Positions 1 through 13,200 of a stretch of DNA of 64,000 nucleotides are shown piece by piece. A program made the position numbers and the translations under genes. The notes beneath the pieces are model-generated. The model did no database searches. It saw nothing but the letters and a program-made list of their open reading frames with translations, and was not told where the DNA came from. The DNA lies in NCBI GenBank assembly GCA_013400155.1, contig VXBM01000096.1, forward strand, positions 346,663 through 410,662, in the 5' to 3' direction. Each line of letters opens with the position of its first letter. Within the stretch, counting starts at the first letter, position 1. The stretch comes from Helopsaltes ochotensis (Eukaryota; Chordata; Aves; Passeriformes; Locustellidae).

Positions 1-328
1 GGCGAGGGGACGGGGACCGGGAGGGGGATTATAGCTCCATCCTTAATCGGGTGCAGGGCTGAGAGGAGCAGTGACCGCCATGGGGGGAGCAGCAGGGAAC
101 GGCCTCCGAGTGCTCTCCCTGCGCGGCCGACTCCCGCACCCGCCCGGCTCCCACTCCCGCAGCTGCCGTTGGGGCCCGAGCCCGGCGCGGGAGGCGTCAC
201 GGCACCGAGCCGCCCGCCGGGGCCCACCATTCCCCGGCAGCCCTCGATGCTCCGGCGTCCAGAATCTTCCTCCTTCTCCCCCTCCCACCCACCGCAGCCC
301 GGTGCCAGGGGCGCGCAGCCCCGGTTAC

Positions 329-600
329 CTGCGCGGTGCTGTCGCCGGTGCCGCCGCCGGTGACCGCGGGCTAGAGGCGGCCGCAGCCGCCCGCTCCTGC
401 TGCGCGCCGCCGAGTTGCCGGGCTGGCTGGGCAGGTCCCGGCGGCAGGTCCCGGCTTAACCCCTTCGGGGCTGCCCGGGCACCGGCAGAGGCGCTCAGGC
501 CCCCCCGGTGCGGTGCGGTGCGGTGCGGCGCGGTACCGGCCGCGGGGGATGCAGCGCCGAGACCCTGCCCCGCCGCATGCGAGAGGCGGGGATGCTGTAA
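329..600 (-). other. Probable non-coding first exon of the downstream gene (EPN3 by synteny)
   Basis: Seen: a very GC- and CpG-rich block whose minus strand ends in CAG followed by GTAACC (positions 328 down to 323), a good splice donor. No convincing protein-coding reading is present, so this would be a 5' UTR exon with the gene body beyond the left edge. Known: in mammals the gene after MYCBPAP on the same strand is EPN3 (epsin 3, an endocytic adaptor), and its first exon is non-coding as I recall. Inferred: exon limits other than the donor are guesses, and the start site is not visible. It could also be the promoter of an unrelated transcript. Confidence 0.4.
506..535. repeat. CGGTG pentamer tandem array
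   Basis: Four exact copies of cggtg (506-525) are followed by cggcg and cggta. This is a short microsatellite inside the CpG island, and its length is likely to vary between individuals. Confidence 0.8.
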
Positions 601-620
601 ATGCTCAGTCACTGCCCCTT

Positions 621-3600
621 CTCTGGCAGCCAGCCAGGCGCTGCTCGCTGCTGCCTGCGTGCCTGTATTCCCTTTTTTTTTTTCCTCCGCCCCCCCTCAA
701 TTATTTTTAGACAGAAATCCACGTCCCCGGGCGCGGAAGAAGCTCAGAGGCATGTCGACCTCCCCACCACGCTGTTCCCTCTCTGCTACCCAAGGCCACG
801 CTCGCAATTTGGGTTATTTTTTTTTTTTTCCTAGGATCTAAATTTGGAGCGGGTTCTTCCCCTGCTCTGAACAGCTCCTGAAGCTTAGCTGGGGGGAGAG
901 AGGGAGGCATCAGATGACATGACAAAATAAGTCATGTCTCTCGATCATTTCAATGCCACCTCCTCTCTCCCGGCCTCTGCCTTCCATTTTAATCACTGAC
1001 AGCCCTTCAACTATTATGGATACATATAATCATTTTAATATTACTGACATTTTTCATGATAGAAAGCATCTCACGGGTGCTGAGACATTCAGGGGTAGGA
1101 GCGGGGGTCATGCCTTCCTGCCGCTGCTCCCGCCAGCCACACACAGTGCAGAGCTGAGATCCATCTTGCCCGAGGGTCCTGCCTTGGGTCTCGGTGGAGG
1201 CCATGCGTCTGGGGGCTTTGATGTCAGATCTCAGCAGCCTGACATTCCCAACAGGCTCTGGCCGTGCAGGCTGAATAAGCATCTAGTCCCTCTCCAGGCC
1301 GCAGTGTGGGAAAAGAGCATACCCGGCATCCAAACCCTCTGCACATCAGCCCAGAAAACATCCCATCCCGGGAAGTGGCAGGCATTCTTCGAGACAGCCC
1401 AAGCTCCAAGCTTTCTTCTTCCTCCATTCCCAATGCTCCTGCTTCACTGTGTCAGATGGTGAGGCAGACAACTTGCCTTTCTTCAGTCAGCGATTTTTTT
1501 ATAAGCAAAGTAAACCTCTCCATGGGGAAAAAACCCCAGGAGGTGTTTTTGGAGCTGTACAAATGTAGGGTTTCTTCGCTGGGGCGCCCAAAACCCCACG
1601 TGGGTATAGGACCCAGGAAAGCACTGCTTGCCCTCAGCAGAGCCTGACTGCTCACCCAGACCCCCTCTGCCCTTGAAAAACCTCTGGAAATGCTCTTGTC
1701 ACATTCTACTTGCAGCATTTTCCTGCAATTCCCTCTCTTTCCATTCTCTCTGGTGGTGATGGTGTCTTCAGGCCCCACTCACATGGGGGGTGGGGTTTGG
1801 AATGCAACTCCCAAGGCCAGGAAGGTCACTCACCTTGGTTATTTAGCAAACACAACACAAATTATTAACACTAATATAAATAATGCCCACGTTTGGGAGA
1901 GGACAAGGAATAATTTCCTTGCCTGGCTGCAAGGACTCAACCTTAGAGCCAACAGCCCTGAGGGTCTCTGTGCTAAGGACAGAGACCACATCTTGCACTG
2001 GTCCTGTAAATAAGAGGTGTATGTTTCTTAAGCTGCTCTGTGGAAACCAGCTCTAATTCCACTGCAGTTCTTGTCCTGTTACTTCCACAAATCAATGCAA
2101 AAGGAAAAAAAAAAAAAAAAAGCAGCTAGCTCACAAAAAGCTGCAGCAGCCAGACAGCAGAGTATCACAGTTGTTGGCCCAGCACGTTCCTTCCTGCATG
2201 CTGCTTGTACCTTGTCCCCTGAGGACACTCTTGTCCAAGGCTGGAAGAGGCACTGGCAATATTTATGACAAAAAATTATGACAAGAAATTGGACTATTGA
2301 CTATTAGACTATAGACTAATAGGTTTGTTCTCCTTTGCAGAACTCATATGCCACCCACCTGCCGTCTGCCACCAGACTCCTCCCTCGGAAGGGAAGATGC
2401 CAACACAGGACATTCTTCCATTGTACATGACTGATGTAAAATGTTCATCTACTGGTGTTGTATTAACAGATTTTTCTGTGAGTAGATGAACACATGGAGC
2501 CTGGTTTCAATAGGCTGGACTGAAGATACAGATCCATGAAGACATGGATGGGCTTTGCCATCCTTTAAGGTAAAGCTACCAAATGAAGGAATTCCTGCTT
2601 CTCAGACAATCACGTGGCCTCTAGAACATGCAGCCTCCCTCTCTCCTAGAAACAGATGGCTTGAGCAGTTTGAGTTGGACAGATTCACAAGCTGATAATC
2701 ATCTCCAGGAAGGCAGGAGCTATTGTCAGAGCCTGTGAGACACACCCCAACTTCAGGCCTTTTTCCTCCTAATTCTCAAAATGTCGCTGAAATTCTCACT
2801 CCAGGAAATGCTGAACAGAGCCATTCCCTTTGTGGGTCTGTGGCCTCTAAGCCAGAGGAGGCTCCTGCTGCTACAGAAGCCAAAATGCTTCCCCACACCC
2901 CACAGAGAGAAAACACCTCAAAAGGTGAGGTGCCCTACCTGGCCATTGAAAAAAACAAGCTGTGCTTTGCCATGGTAGTGCTGGGAGCAAAGGGGAGGAA
3001 CAGATCCTCTCCCCAGGGACAGCAGAGGAGATAAAATGAGAAAGCAGAAGACACCAATTCAGCAGAAGGAGCAGTCATTTCACACTACATGTGCAGCTCC
3101 AAGCAGTGTGCCAGCCCAGGGACAGGGGCACATGCCCAAGGGACACACCTGGAGCCACTGAACTCATGGCTGAGCGATGTTCAGCATAGATAGGCATCTG
3201 CTGCCTAAGAGCTCCAGTGGGATCACCATCCACAATTAATGATCTACACTGATGGCATTGCTCTACAGGGCCAAAGGCTTTCTAGGGAATGCTGTCCAGC
3301 TGCTTTAGCAGGAAGGTGGCACTTACTGACACCAGACCAAGACAGACCCCACACAGAGCTCACTCTGCCTCAGGAACCTGCTCCAAGTAAAGTCCAATGT
3401 GCCACACTCAGGCCTGGGGTGTCCCCCAAAATCCCCATTCCAGCACTGACGCACAGATGGAAAATGGTGATGAGCCCAGACACACAGGCAAATGGAAAGA
3501 CAGGAGGGGTGGCTCTAACATGAGACCTTACCATGGTTCACAACTTTTATAGCATAAATTTCACTCATTTAAGAGTGATTAGTCTTGGAAGGACGCATGT

Positions 3601-4150
3601 AACACTTGGCTCAGAATGGGGCATGGATACCTGGAGCTCAATGGAACGAGATAGCAAGATCAGCATAAGAAGGAAATCTGTGAGTGCAAAACCAGGCAGG
3701 TAGTACACCCCTTGGAACAGTGTTTTTACTGGGATTCAGAATGCCTCAGAGAAGCCTCCTGTCAGCAAGTCCCAAGGGGAGACTGGACAAGCCGCCAAAA
3801 ATATGATAAAAATCAGGATGGATTTGTCTACTTTCCTGGTACCAGTATTCATGAGTACAAGAACACACTGCTCACTCACCTGCTAGCCAAGCACAATCAA
3901 GACACAAAAAACATACCATGTTAACTGGCACTTTTAAATCCTCCTTTAGCAGAAATACCAGTATTTTCCAGTGTTAACATTTTCTGAGGTGGTGATACTT
4001 CTTGCCTTGTCTCTTCTTGGCAAGCATCATCTGTAGCAGTAACAGATGATCTAGCAATGGTCTCACATCACAGTGTGTTAGAAAAGAGGCAGCCCAGTAT
4101 TTGTAATCACTGAATTACTTCAGAAAGAAGAATCTCCACTCCATCTGTGT
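621..4150. other. Intergenic, no gene recognised
   Basis: About 3.5 kb between the left-edge CpG island and the 3' end of MYCBPAP. It holds short poly-T and poly-A runs (for example about 2105-2120) and scattered chance ORFs. None has splice partners in phase or a recognisable protein signature. Confidence 0.6.
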
Positions 4151-4161
4151 GAATATGGTTA

Positions 4162-4172
4162 TTTATTTTATT
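4162..4172 (-). terminator. MYCBPAP: MYCBPAP poly(A) signals
   Basis: On the minus strand two overlapping AATAAA hexamers lie about 60-70 bases after the stop codon at 4230-4232. Cleavage would be expected near 4140-4150. The 3' UTR is therefore short. Confidence 0.7.
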
Positions 4173-4229
4173 CTTTGAAAGCAAGTCTATTTCTACATAC
4201 AAAGGGCTTCACTCCCACTTCAGAGCATG

Positions 4230-7200
4230 TTACTGCTTTAGATCCTCAAATAAAGACACCATTTCACTCACCATTGAATCCAGCAGCCTGTAAACCTACA
4301 GAAATTCAGAGAAGACCGTTGCAGTGAAAACACATGAAGAAATCCTGAGACTGACAGAGATGGTTTCTGAGGTACATTTTCATATGGGCACATGCACAAC
4401 CACAGAGAAGTGGCAGCCTGCTGCTAACAGAGCTCTAGTAATAACTTCCCTGGCTATGAAGTGTGTTTAACATTATCTGAGGTACAATTAATTCAGCTGA
4501 TCCCTCCAGAGTCTGCAAGCAATGCTAAAGACATCCCAGATATAAGTCCCGCATGTGGCTGTGTGATGGCTGGATTACTGCTAACAGATACCAGGCTGAA
4601 ACAAATTAATTTGGATTTCACACTTACCTTGCTGCAGCACAAGGGACTTATGTCTGCCATTTTTCTGAGTTTTAACAAAATGCTTGCCTCTCCCCCTGAG
4701 CCTCAGTGTGCCTTACAAGAAAAGAACAATACCAAGACAATGATACAAGCTTTGGTCAGACTCACTTCAATGTAGAGCTTTTCCCGGTATGTTTCAAGTG
4801 AAATAGAGTCCACCTGCTCCTGAACAGGTTCTGCCCCATCTGTAGTTGCAGCTTCCTCTTTCACCTTCTGCTTCTCATCTCTTCCTTTGACAGACTCTAC
4901 TCCTCCTCTCACATCCTGCACTGAGGTGGAAGATACTTGCTTCTCATCTTTTGCTTTCAGCTTTCTGCTGCCTGAATGATCCTAATCAGGGACAGACCAA
5001 GGGAAAAAGGGACATAGGTCAAGACACTGCTCATACTGCCTCAAGATGCATCTCCCAGCAGCAGCACCTCTTTCACTGGGTTGGAAATGAGCTCAAACAC
5101 AGGATACACAACCTCAGGATGGATCACACTGTCCCCAGCACTCAAGGTTCACCAAGCATCCCAACACCTACCACTTTCTCTTTCCCTGATGTCCCTCTAC
5201 TTTTTTTGCCTTCTTTATCCTTTTTCTCTTCTTTCTTAGTAGCTATTTTGTCTTCCTTTCCTTCTTTTTTTGCTCCTTCTTGCTTTACTTCCTCTATAAA
5301 ATAAAGGATTTTAATTAACCACAAAAGCATCCACACATCCAGAAAGTCCAGCCCACCGCTGGACTTTAGCACAGTGGGAATGTGTTACTTTTGCAGTATA
5401 TTTTCCTCTTTTTATTAATCTGAGAGGTACTGCACTTAAAAACAATACCTTGAAGAGTTCTTTGCTTAAATAAGGAATGAAGAGGTCTCACTGAGGCAGT
5501 GTTTGCTGGGTCAGTCTGTGTGAAAACCATGGCTAGTCCTAGCTGAATTAAAAGGCTTTTTTTTTGTGGGGGTGTTTTTTTACTGATGCCAAACCACAGA
5601 TCCCAATTAGTATTGTGACTGTCACACAATCTGCCAGTTTTTTTCCTGATGCTTTTTCCTCAGGGAGAGATGTTGAAATTGACATTTCAGTTCAAATTCA
5701 TCATGTTTTTTTGCATTTCCAACAGCCCACAGAAAGCAGTTGCTGTGTTAAAACCACCATTTACCTGTTTCCTCTGGAACAGCTTCTACATAGATGTCCT
5801 TCTTAATCAAACCAAGCAGGGATCTCAGCCTCACAGAGTGACTCACCAGGTCATCAATTGCTCCACGCCACAGCTGGAGGCTGAGAAAATTATCAGGATT
5901 AGAAGGGAGACAGTGCATCAACTGCCACCTTGTTTGACCATGTGCCCAGAAGTGAAGACATCTTATAGCTAACAGCTGCCCTGTGCAAGTAAACCAACCA
6001 AACAGCACCCACTGTCTAAATATCTGTGCAGGGGGATGCTGAATTGCTTTCCTCATGATAGATCCATCTGAGGTCTCAATGGTTTGCAAATCAACAGGCT
6101 CCAAGGAACCCATAAATATTACTGTGAAACTAGGTCTGCTCTTCAACATGAACACGTTGGTAAATCAACCTCCTCTGTGTTTCCCAAGAGGAACCTGCAT
6201 CCTTCTAATTAAGAAGCAAGTCAAAGCTTGAGCTTGTTGATATGTTTACAGTTGGAAAGCCTGAGCAAAGAACAGAGAGACTGTATGAGGGAGGAGACAG
6301 TTATCTGAGTAAAAGGATACAGAAAATACCCAAAGGTTTCATAAATAGAGACTGGAATAATCTTGCCAGAAATAATCTTGTACACTCTCCAAAATTACAT
6401 GCATTTAATATTCTAAACTTATCTCCAGAAAAAAAAAAAAAGGCATTTGGGTCTTAGACAGCTGCTACAATTAAGCTATAAAAAAACAGTGTGAAGATGA
6501 CTTCTAGACCTCATATAATTATGTGCACTCTGAATCACAACGCTTGCAACAGAGCTTGCTGAGGCTGCTGATCACGCAATGTTTTCACAAGCTTTTCCTT
6601 GCAAAGGTGACCCACCAGAGTGGATACAGAAGGTCTGACTGAGTTGGCCTCTGTTCAACACACAGCTCCAGAGCTGCCTTATTGAGCTGGGTCAGTGCTT
6701 CTTCCCGCTGCTCCACCCCAGGGATTGACATTATAGCCTGTGAGAGAAAACACACAGGGGCTGTGGAGCACTTTTAAGTCTTTATTCCCAGTGCCTGAGC
6801 TGAGTGGAACAGCCCACAGCTCTCTTCCTGGACACCAGTCTGAGAAAGGCTGCACTGGGTACTTACACACCCAAATGGGGCTTCCTACATAGCTAGTATA
6901 TGGCCAAGGTACCCAAGATGTGCACAACAATCCCAGATTCCCCCATCAGACTGATATTAAGCCCCTTTGCAACTTCAGGTGTGCTGGGAAACAAGGATTC
7001 TATCAAGCTAGAAGGTTCCCTGGTAAAGCTTAGTTATAAAAACAACAGAGAGATTTCCAAGAGAGCACAACAGAAAAACCGTTGACCAAATCCAAAGCAC
7101 TCTTGCTTTAATCTAGGGAGGTCTGTACTTTATTCACAGCCTGTCATGAGTGCCCCCTTAGTTCTCTGATGAATAGAAAAGACCCTCAAAGGAAAAGAGC

Positions 7201-10200
7201 CCTTGGGGGAGTCACAGGAGGCTGTAAGCCCAGCCTGCCCCCCACATTCAGTCCTGGGATGACAGAAAGCTAAGAGGGGAAGAGCTTAAAATATCTATTA
7301 TATTATGTGGTTCTCTTTTCTTCTTCACACAACAGCCTACAAAGTCTCTCTTGGGAATCTCTTTACAAGGGCCTGAGGGTGTGGTCAGCAGAGCCAACAC
7401 ACTTAGTAAATCTCTCAAACTCCCAGTATATTGGCAGCACTGCTTTAGGTGGGCTCACACTGGGGCAGGCTGGGCTGCTTGTAGGGGAATTAACACAGCA
7501 TCAGCTTGTGGGAACAGAGGTGACCACCTGTTTAAAGTCCTCAAGGGAAAGGTTCCATCCTGAAGGACCTGCTTCTTCCTCCTCTATGCTCTTTTCCCTT
7601 GAAGACTCCTCTAATGTGTACTTCCCAGTGGTGCTCCCCTGGGCAGAAGGAGGCTCTGAGGTGCTCTCCTGGTACTCCATATCCTCTGCAGTGCTCCTCT
7701 GGTCCAAGGGCACTTCCTCCTCCAAGACTGAAGGCACAGTCAGGTGCTGTCTCCATAGGTTATGCAGCTGCTTTACCACTTGATGCTGATAGTGCAACTG
7801 TGATAATGGGGGAAAAGGTAAACATGAAGGCTGCACCTTCCCTCTTCAAACCCAGCTCTTAAAGCCTCCATGGCAGACTCTGCCAGCTCCAGAATACCAG
7901 GGATGCCGCAGCCCCATGGGTCTGCCCTCCCCAGTTATTTCAGTTGTGCAGTCTATCCAATAGCAAACATCACCTCAGGATTTTTCCTGTGGAACAGCTC
8001 TTCCTCTGTGACACAGGCATCCACAGGAGATGGGGTGGGCTCAGGCGTCCGAATTTGGTCAAGAAGTTCATTCAGGCTGTCTTTCACTATAGCAGCACCT
8101 TCTCGAGCAGCCAGCTCACTCTAAGGCACCACAACAAGAACAACATGTGTAAGTCCCCATTCCATATGCAAACACATAAATTCAGTCCCACCTGTAACCA
8201 CACTATTCATTATACAGAGTTACAAGGACATGAACAACTGCAAAACCTGCTGAGCAGAGCAATACTTCCAATAGCTTTTCAAATAAACTCTACAAATCCT
8301 CCCCCAAAACTATACTTTTCAAAGCATAGTGTAATTTTCAATTTATACTTTAACTGCTATCATAGTGTACAGGAGTCAATCCCCTTCCCACTAAGTACCT
8401 AATAAAATTAATTACCAACAGAAATTTCATTCTTTAAGGGACCAGTGTGAACGCTTTCGGAGACACACTCACGTCTTTAGTAACAACATTACGAGAGACT
8501 GCAGAGTTCCTCATGTCATTTAGCAAACCTGCTCAAGTATGTGCATTCTGTAAATCTCACTCTCAACAGTAATTCCACAACAATAAAAATACCATGTTGT
8601 CCACTTCCACCCTTATTCTCTATTTGCATATAAAGTTCAAAGCTCAGTTACCCAGCTACATGCTTGGTTACCTCCAGTTTCTCTCTGAAGTCAGCCAATT
8701 TATCCTCATACACAGCAATTCCCCAAAGGGTCACCTGGAGCAGAGCTCCTCCTAATAACAGAGGATGTGTCCTAAATTCCCAGGGCTCACTGAAAATGCC
8801 TGCTCTCTCTGACTTAAAAATAAAGGAAAACCTCCGAGTTTCTCCAGGCAAAATTACACCTGAAATAAGAAAGAAAATGCGCTGGTCTGCAAAAAGCCAC
8901 CTGGTTAACCTGACCCTTTTCCAACACCACCCCTAGTGTCCTTATCTCTCTAGGAGACCCTTTCCCCATAGTTCAGCAGGTTATCACACTTCATCTAGCT
9001 ATTGTTCTCCTTCCAGATTTACTCTCACAGTCCCCATGTTCCTGAACTGGTGTTATTCCCATTGCCTTCTCCTTCTACAGCAAGCTCAGTTTTCTCTCCA
9101 GAATATTATGCGTTTGCCATCAGAACATGATTCACTTCTCAATATTTCACCCATTTACACTCAGAGAAGAAGCAACCTCCTTTCCTTTACGTTCCAGGAC
9201 AGGAATCTGCCTTGCACAGCTCTTTTAGAGTGAGTCAGCTCTGACACCCAGGGTGGCTTCCACAGGAGAAATCACCTAGCAGTGCTCTGCCATTAGTCAG
9301 ACTCCACATCCCAGGTAACTCCCAAATTCCTGCTTGAGGTACAAAGGTCTTGGAGACCAGCAAGTCTCATACCTGGTCTGGTATCAAAGTAAAAACAGGG
9401 CATCCTCCTCCCCTTGATTTCTCTGGAGGGGATCTGCTGGGGAAGTCTCATCCAGTTGTACCAAATGGCAGCTCTGCCATCATTGGTCACTGTCAGGAAG
9501 CTTTCAGCCTTCTCACTAGCCAGAGTCTCAAAGGTGAGCCGGGCAGCAATGCCAATCTCCTTCTACAAGGAAGAGGAAAAAGATAACAATTTCTACTCTA
9601 TCTGGCAGGATTTATCCTGCATGAAGTCATAGCTCAAATAAGGGGTTGAGCCCTGGTAGGAGAACTTGTAAAGCAGGTCCAAAGAAGTGGCCATTATACA
9701 GAGAAAGCCTGGGAGTCTGAACCTCACATCACAACTAGAGCCCTTCTGTTCCTGCATCTCTCTGGAGCAAACACAGGAATATTCTATTATGCTTAGAGTA
9801 AGTCCCCCATTCTGTGGCCTTGGAGTGACACTTATTGTACAACTGTGACTAAAATAGACTAAACAATTAAAATCTCACAATTACCCTGCAAGCAGTGATG
9901 CCCTTGATCCAACGAGCAGGCTGGCCACAGAAAACTAAAGATGGAACCTTTTCAGCTTCTGGAACCACAGTGAAGGAGTCACCTGAGGGGTCACTGCTAA
10001 AGAAAACAAAAGCTAGCATTTTCATGGAGTGAAATTCACTTGCAGAGAGGGGAGAACCAGGGGTGATTTACAAGACCCTGTAATAATAATCCCATTTAAT
10101 GTTTTCTCACACAGTAATCTCTTTAGGGGCAGAGCCCTGCAGATATGGTGAACCCACCTAGCTACATGTCACTGGCAAGGAGGACAGGACAGCTAGAATA

Positions 10201-13200
10201 TTAAAGAATGAGACCTGCCTGAAGTACATAAGTGAAAAAGCACAAGAGACCCTCAGGTTGTTACAGATGGAGAGGACAGGGAAAACCAGGAAATTAATTA
10301 TGGAAGGCTAGAAAAAGACAATTGAGGTAATTGAGAGTAAAATCCCACCCTGACTGATGTAAGCTCTGAAGCCACACAGAGTGAAGACTGGAGGAAAAGC
10401 CTCAATAAAACTTTTCTCTGATTTTTGCTCCTTAGACACAAAGGCTCCTAAATCTAGTGATTATAGCGTAAGAATATGCCTTTTATTGTTTCCCAGTGGA
10501 GACTCATTTCCATTCTGGATAAGAACAGCTAAGGATATCCTCACAGACTGGTGGTGCACACCCAAAATTCTTTATTTTGCCACAAAGTATGCCACAAAGT
10601 AAAACTTACAGGGTCTCAATCTCTTCAGAAATGGTGGTATGTCGAAAAGCCTCAGCTGAGACAGATGTAAAATGCTGCCCTTTCCCAATCACCTCCAGTC
10701 CTTCCAGATCCTGAACATACACAAAAATGACCAACTCACAGTTGTTCTTTTACATAGAAAGGACATTAAAACACCAGACAAATGCATCAACTCAGTCAAG
10801 TAAAGTGAAATTGCAATATCTTGCTCCCACAATGGTTTTTAGAGGCATCCAAAGAATACTCAAGGGATACAGGAAAGAACCAATTCTGAGATTGCCAAGA
10901 ATCCTAGATGACTGCATTCCCCACTAGCAGTGATGCACAAAGAAGGTGTCCTTCACACGTTTCTCACCCTTGAGACAGGTTTCAAAGACAAAAAAGTGCG
11001 GTTTGCTCTGTTTGTAGGAGGAGGGGCCATCTGGCTTCAGGACATTATTTCAGAGTGTGTCTTCCACATGGGTAGAGATCTCTTCTCTCTGCCCCATGGC
11101 ACTAAATCAAAGTCTTGCACCAGTACTTGGCAGGTTTTTCTTTGCCTAGGTCCTGGTAGCTGCATGCCGCTGGTTTGGGGTCCTATTCTGAGGCTCCTAG
11201 ACCACTCCATGGAACACTTCAGGAGATCAGAACAACTCTCTCATAGGTGTGACCCTTTGGAAATGTGGGAACTTCCAAGGAAAGCACTGTGGGACCAAGT
11301 TTCCGTTTCCTAATATTTCTTTCAGATCCAACTGTTGGCAATTTTGTTACTCTACAGCACCTGACAAGAGACACAAAGAATGTGCTTGCCTTCTCTGGTC
11401 TTACCGGCTTATAAAAGCCCAGTTCCTCTAGGAGAGATTTTAGCTCCTGCCGTCGATGTTTCAGGAAAAGGCTCTTATCCCAGTTTAGGTGGCAAGGAAT
11501 CTTCTTTGGGGACTTACGACCTGTGGAAATACCCATAGAAGAGCTCACTCTCTACACACCCACATGCCTAATCAAATTTCATTCCCTGCCAAACTTTGGC
11601 CTTGTAGTGTTCCAAAGAGCAGGCTCAATAGGGAAGGAACTTCTCCTTCCACGCTTGTACCCCATTTCCTTGGAATCACCTCTCTGAAGTGTTCCCTTAC
11701 CTGTTTCCCTCTGGACAGTTTGGGGTTTTCCCACATGAGTGAGTGGCTCTGGGTGCCCACATTCTGTCCGGGTCAGGGTCAGAGTCAGCCCGGTGAGTTC
11801 ATCCCCAATTTGCTCCGGAAGGCTCCAGAACTCGCTTCCCACTCGGTATCCCTAGGGTGGGAAACAAGGCTCCCACTGACACAGAGATGTACAGCTACCT
11901 GCTATTTTCACGTGCACTTGAAGCTAAAAAGGTCTAATCCTGACTATATGAGCATTTCAAAAGTCTATGAATTATCCGTTTCTGCAGAGCAAGTCAAAAT
12001 TTCTATGAGGCTGCTGACAAAGACAAAAGAACTTTCTTCTATCTTAGTGCATGTGAAAGTTGAATGATACTAAAATAAAGCCTCACACAAATGCAAATTC
12101 TTTGATAGTGCTATAAATGTGAAAAAAGGATTTCAACATGGTACTCCCATAACCCTCCTGCCTTACACATGCCCTTTTCTCCACAGCAATCACTAAAATC
12201 CAAGCCTGAAGCTATCAGATCTTTCTACCCCTGGAACAGCAATTGTGACAAGTTCCCATGCCACTTCCCAGGGCACAACAGTCTTTGGTGAGAATCAAGA
12301 AATGCCACTTGCTCATGACTACTTTCCCCTGACTGGTATGGATAGCACAATTCAGGTTTTTATTTTTCATGTCCCTGAAAGCTCTGCTCAGACACCAAGC
12401 TAAAGCATTCCGAGTGGCTTTGATAAATATCTCCTGACAGCACTTCAGAGACTTATTTAGAACAGTGTCTGTGCTGTTTCACAAGAACAGCACAATCGGA
12501 ACACACAGGAAGTGGAGCTCTCACCTTTCCTGGAAATAGGGCAGGGAGACTCCGGTCAATGAGGTCACGTTCTTCCTGGATTTGCCTGTAATCGTCTGAC
12601 ATGTTCATCAGCAATTCATTCTCTGGCTTGTGAAGAATTTCTATAAATAAAAAACATCACATCATCGGTGATGCACTTCTGAGCACACCCTTTGCCACTG
12701 TTATTGTTCACCCGTAACCCACTCACACTGTTCCTCGCCAAATCCACTGTCCTCTCCCCAACCAGAGCCATCAGCTGACCTTCCCACCACATCCAGAGCC
12801 ATCAGCATGAGCAGTGTGGGAGCTCTGAGAACATGGAATTAGATTGCAATGGCAATAGGATTAACCCTGGTGGGCAATGACCACTGCGGTTTGCTGTGGG
12901 GACATCAAATTTCTCCATCTGCACACAGAATTTCACAGAATGAGACTTCCTTAGCTTTACTCACCTCCTAGGTATTTCTCCTGCTTTTTCCTCATTGCCA
13001 TATGATGCCTCCAGTTCTGGAAAGCTTTGTGCTCTGCTAGTTGGGCCTGATGTGTCTTTTCTTTCTTCTCTCCTCCCTGTTCCTCTTTATCAGCTGCTGC
13101 AGTAACATCTGGATGAGGAACCTTAATAGCATCTGCTAGCTGATGAGAAATGAAACATTAAATGAATCTCTTCATACACACCAAAACAGGAATGGGAGAG

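Larger units (their letters stand above)
150..620. promoter_or_regulatory. CpG-island promoter at left edge
   Basis: Dense CpG and G+C content between AT-richer flanks. It includes a short pentamer array (cggtg x4 plus two variants, 506-535). It probably drives the minus-strand gene whose first exon donor is at 323-328. The poly-T runs at about 671-681 and 816-829 lie outside the island. Confidence 0.5.

Noticed and set aside
71..841. 256-residue open frame on the plus strand
   Set aside because: It is GC-driven and made of Arg/Pro/Ala runs with poly-T translated as Phe. It has no domain and coincides with a CpG island.
5748..6155. 135-residue minus-strand frame
   Set aside because: Only its last 39 residues (5765-5880) are a real MYCBPAP exon. 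The upstream part is intron read-through past a clear acceptor at 5881.
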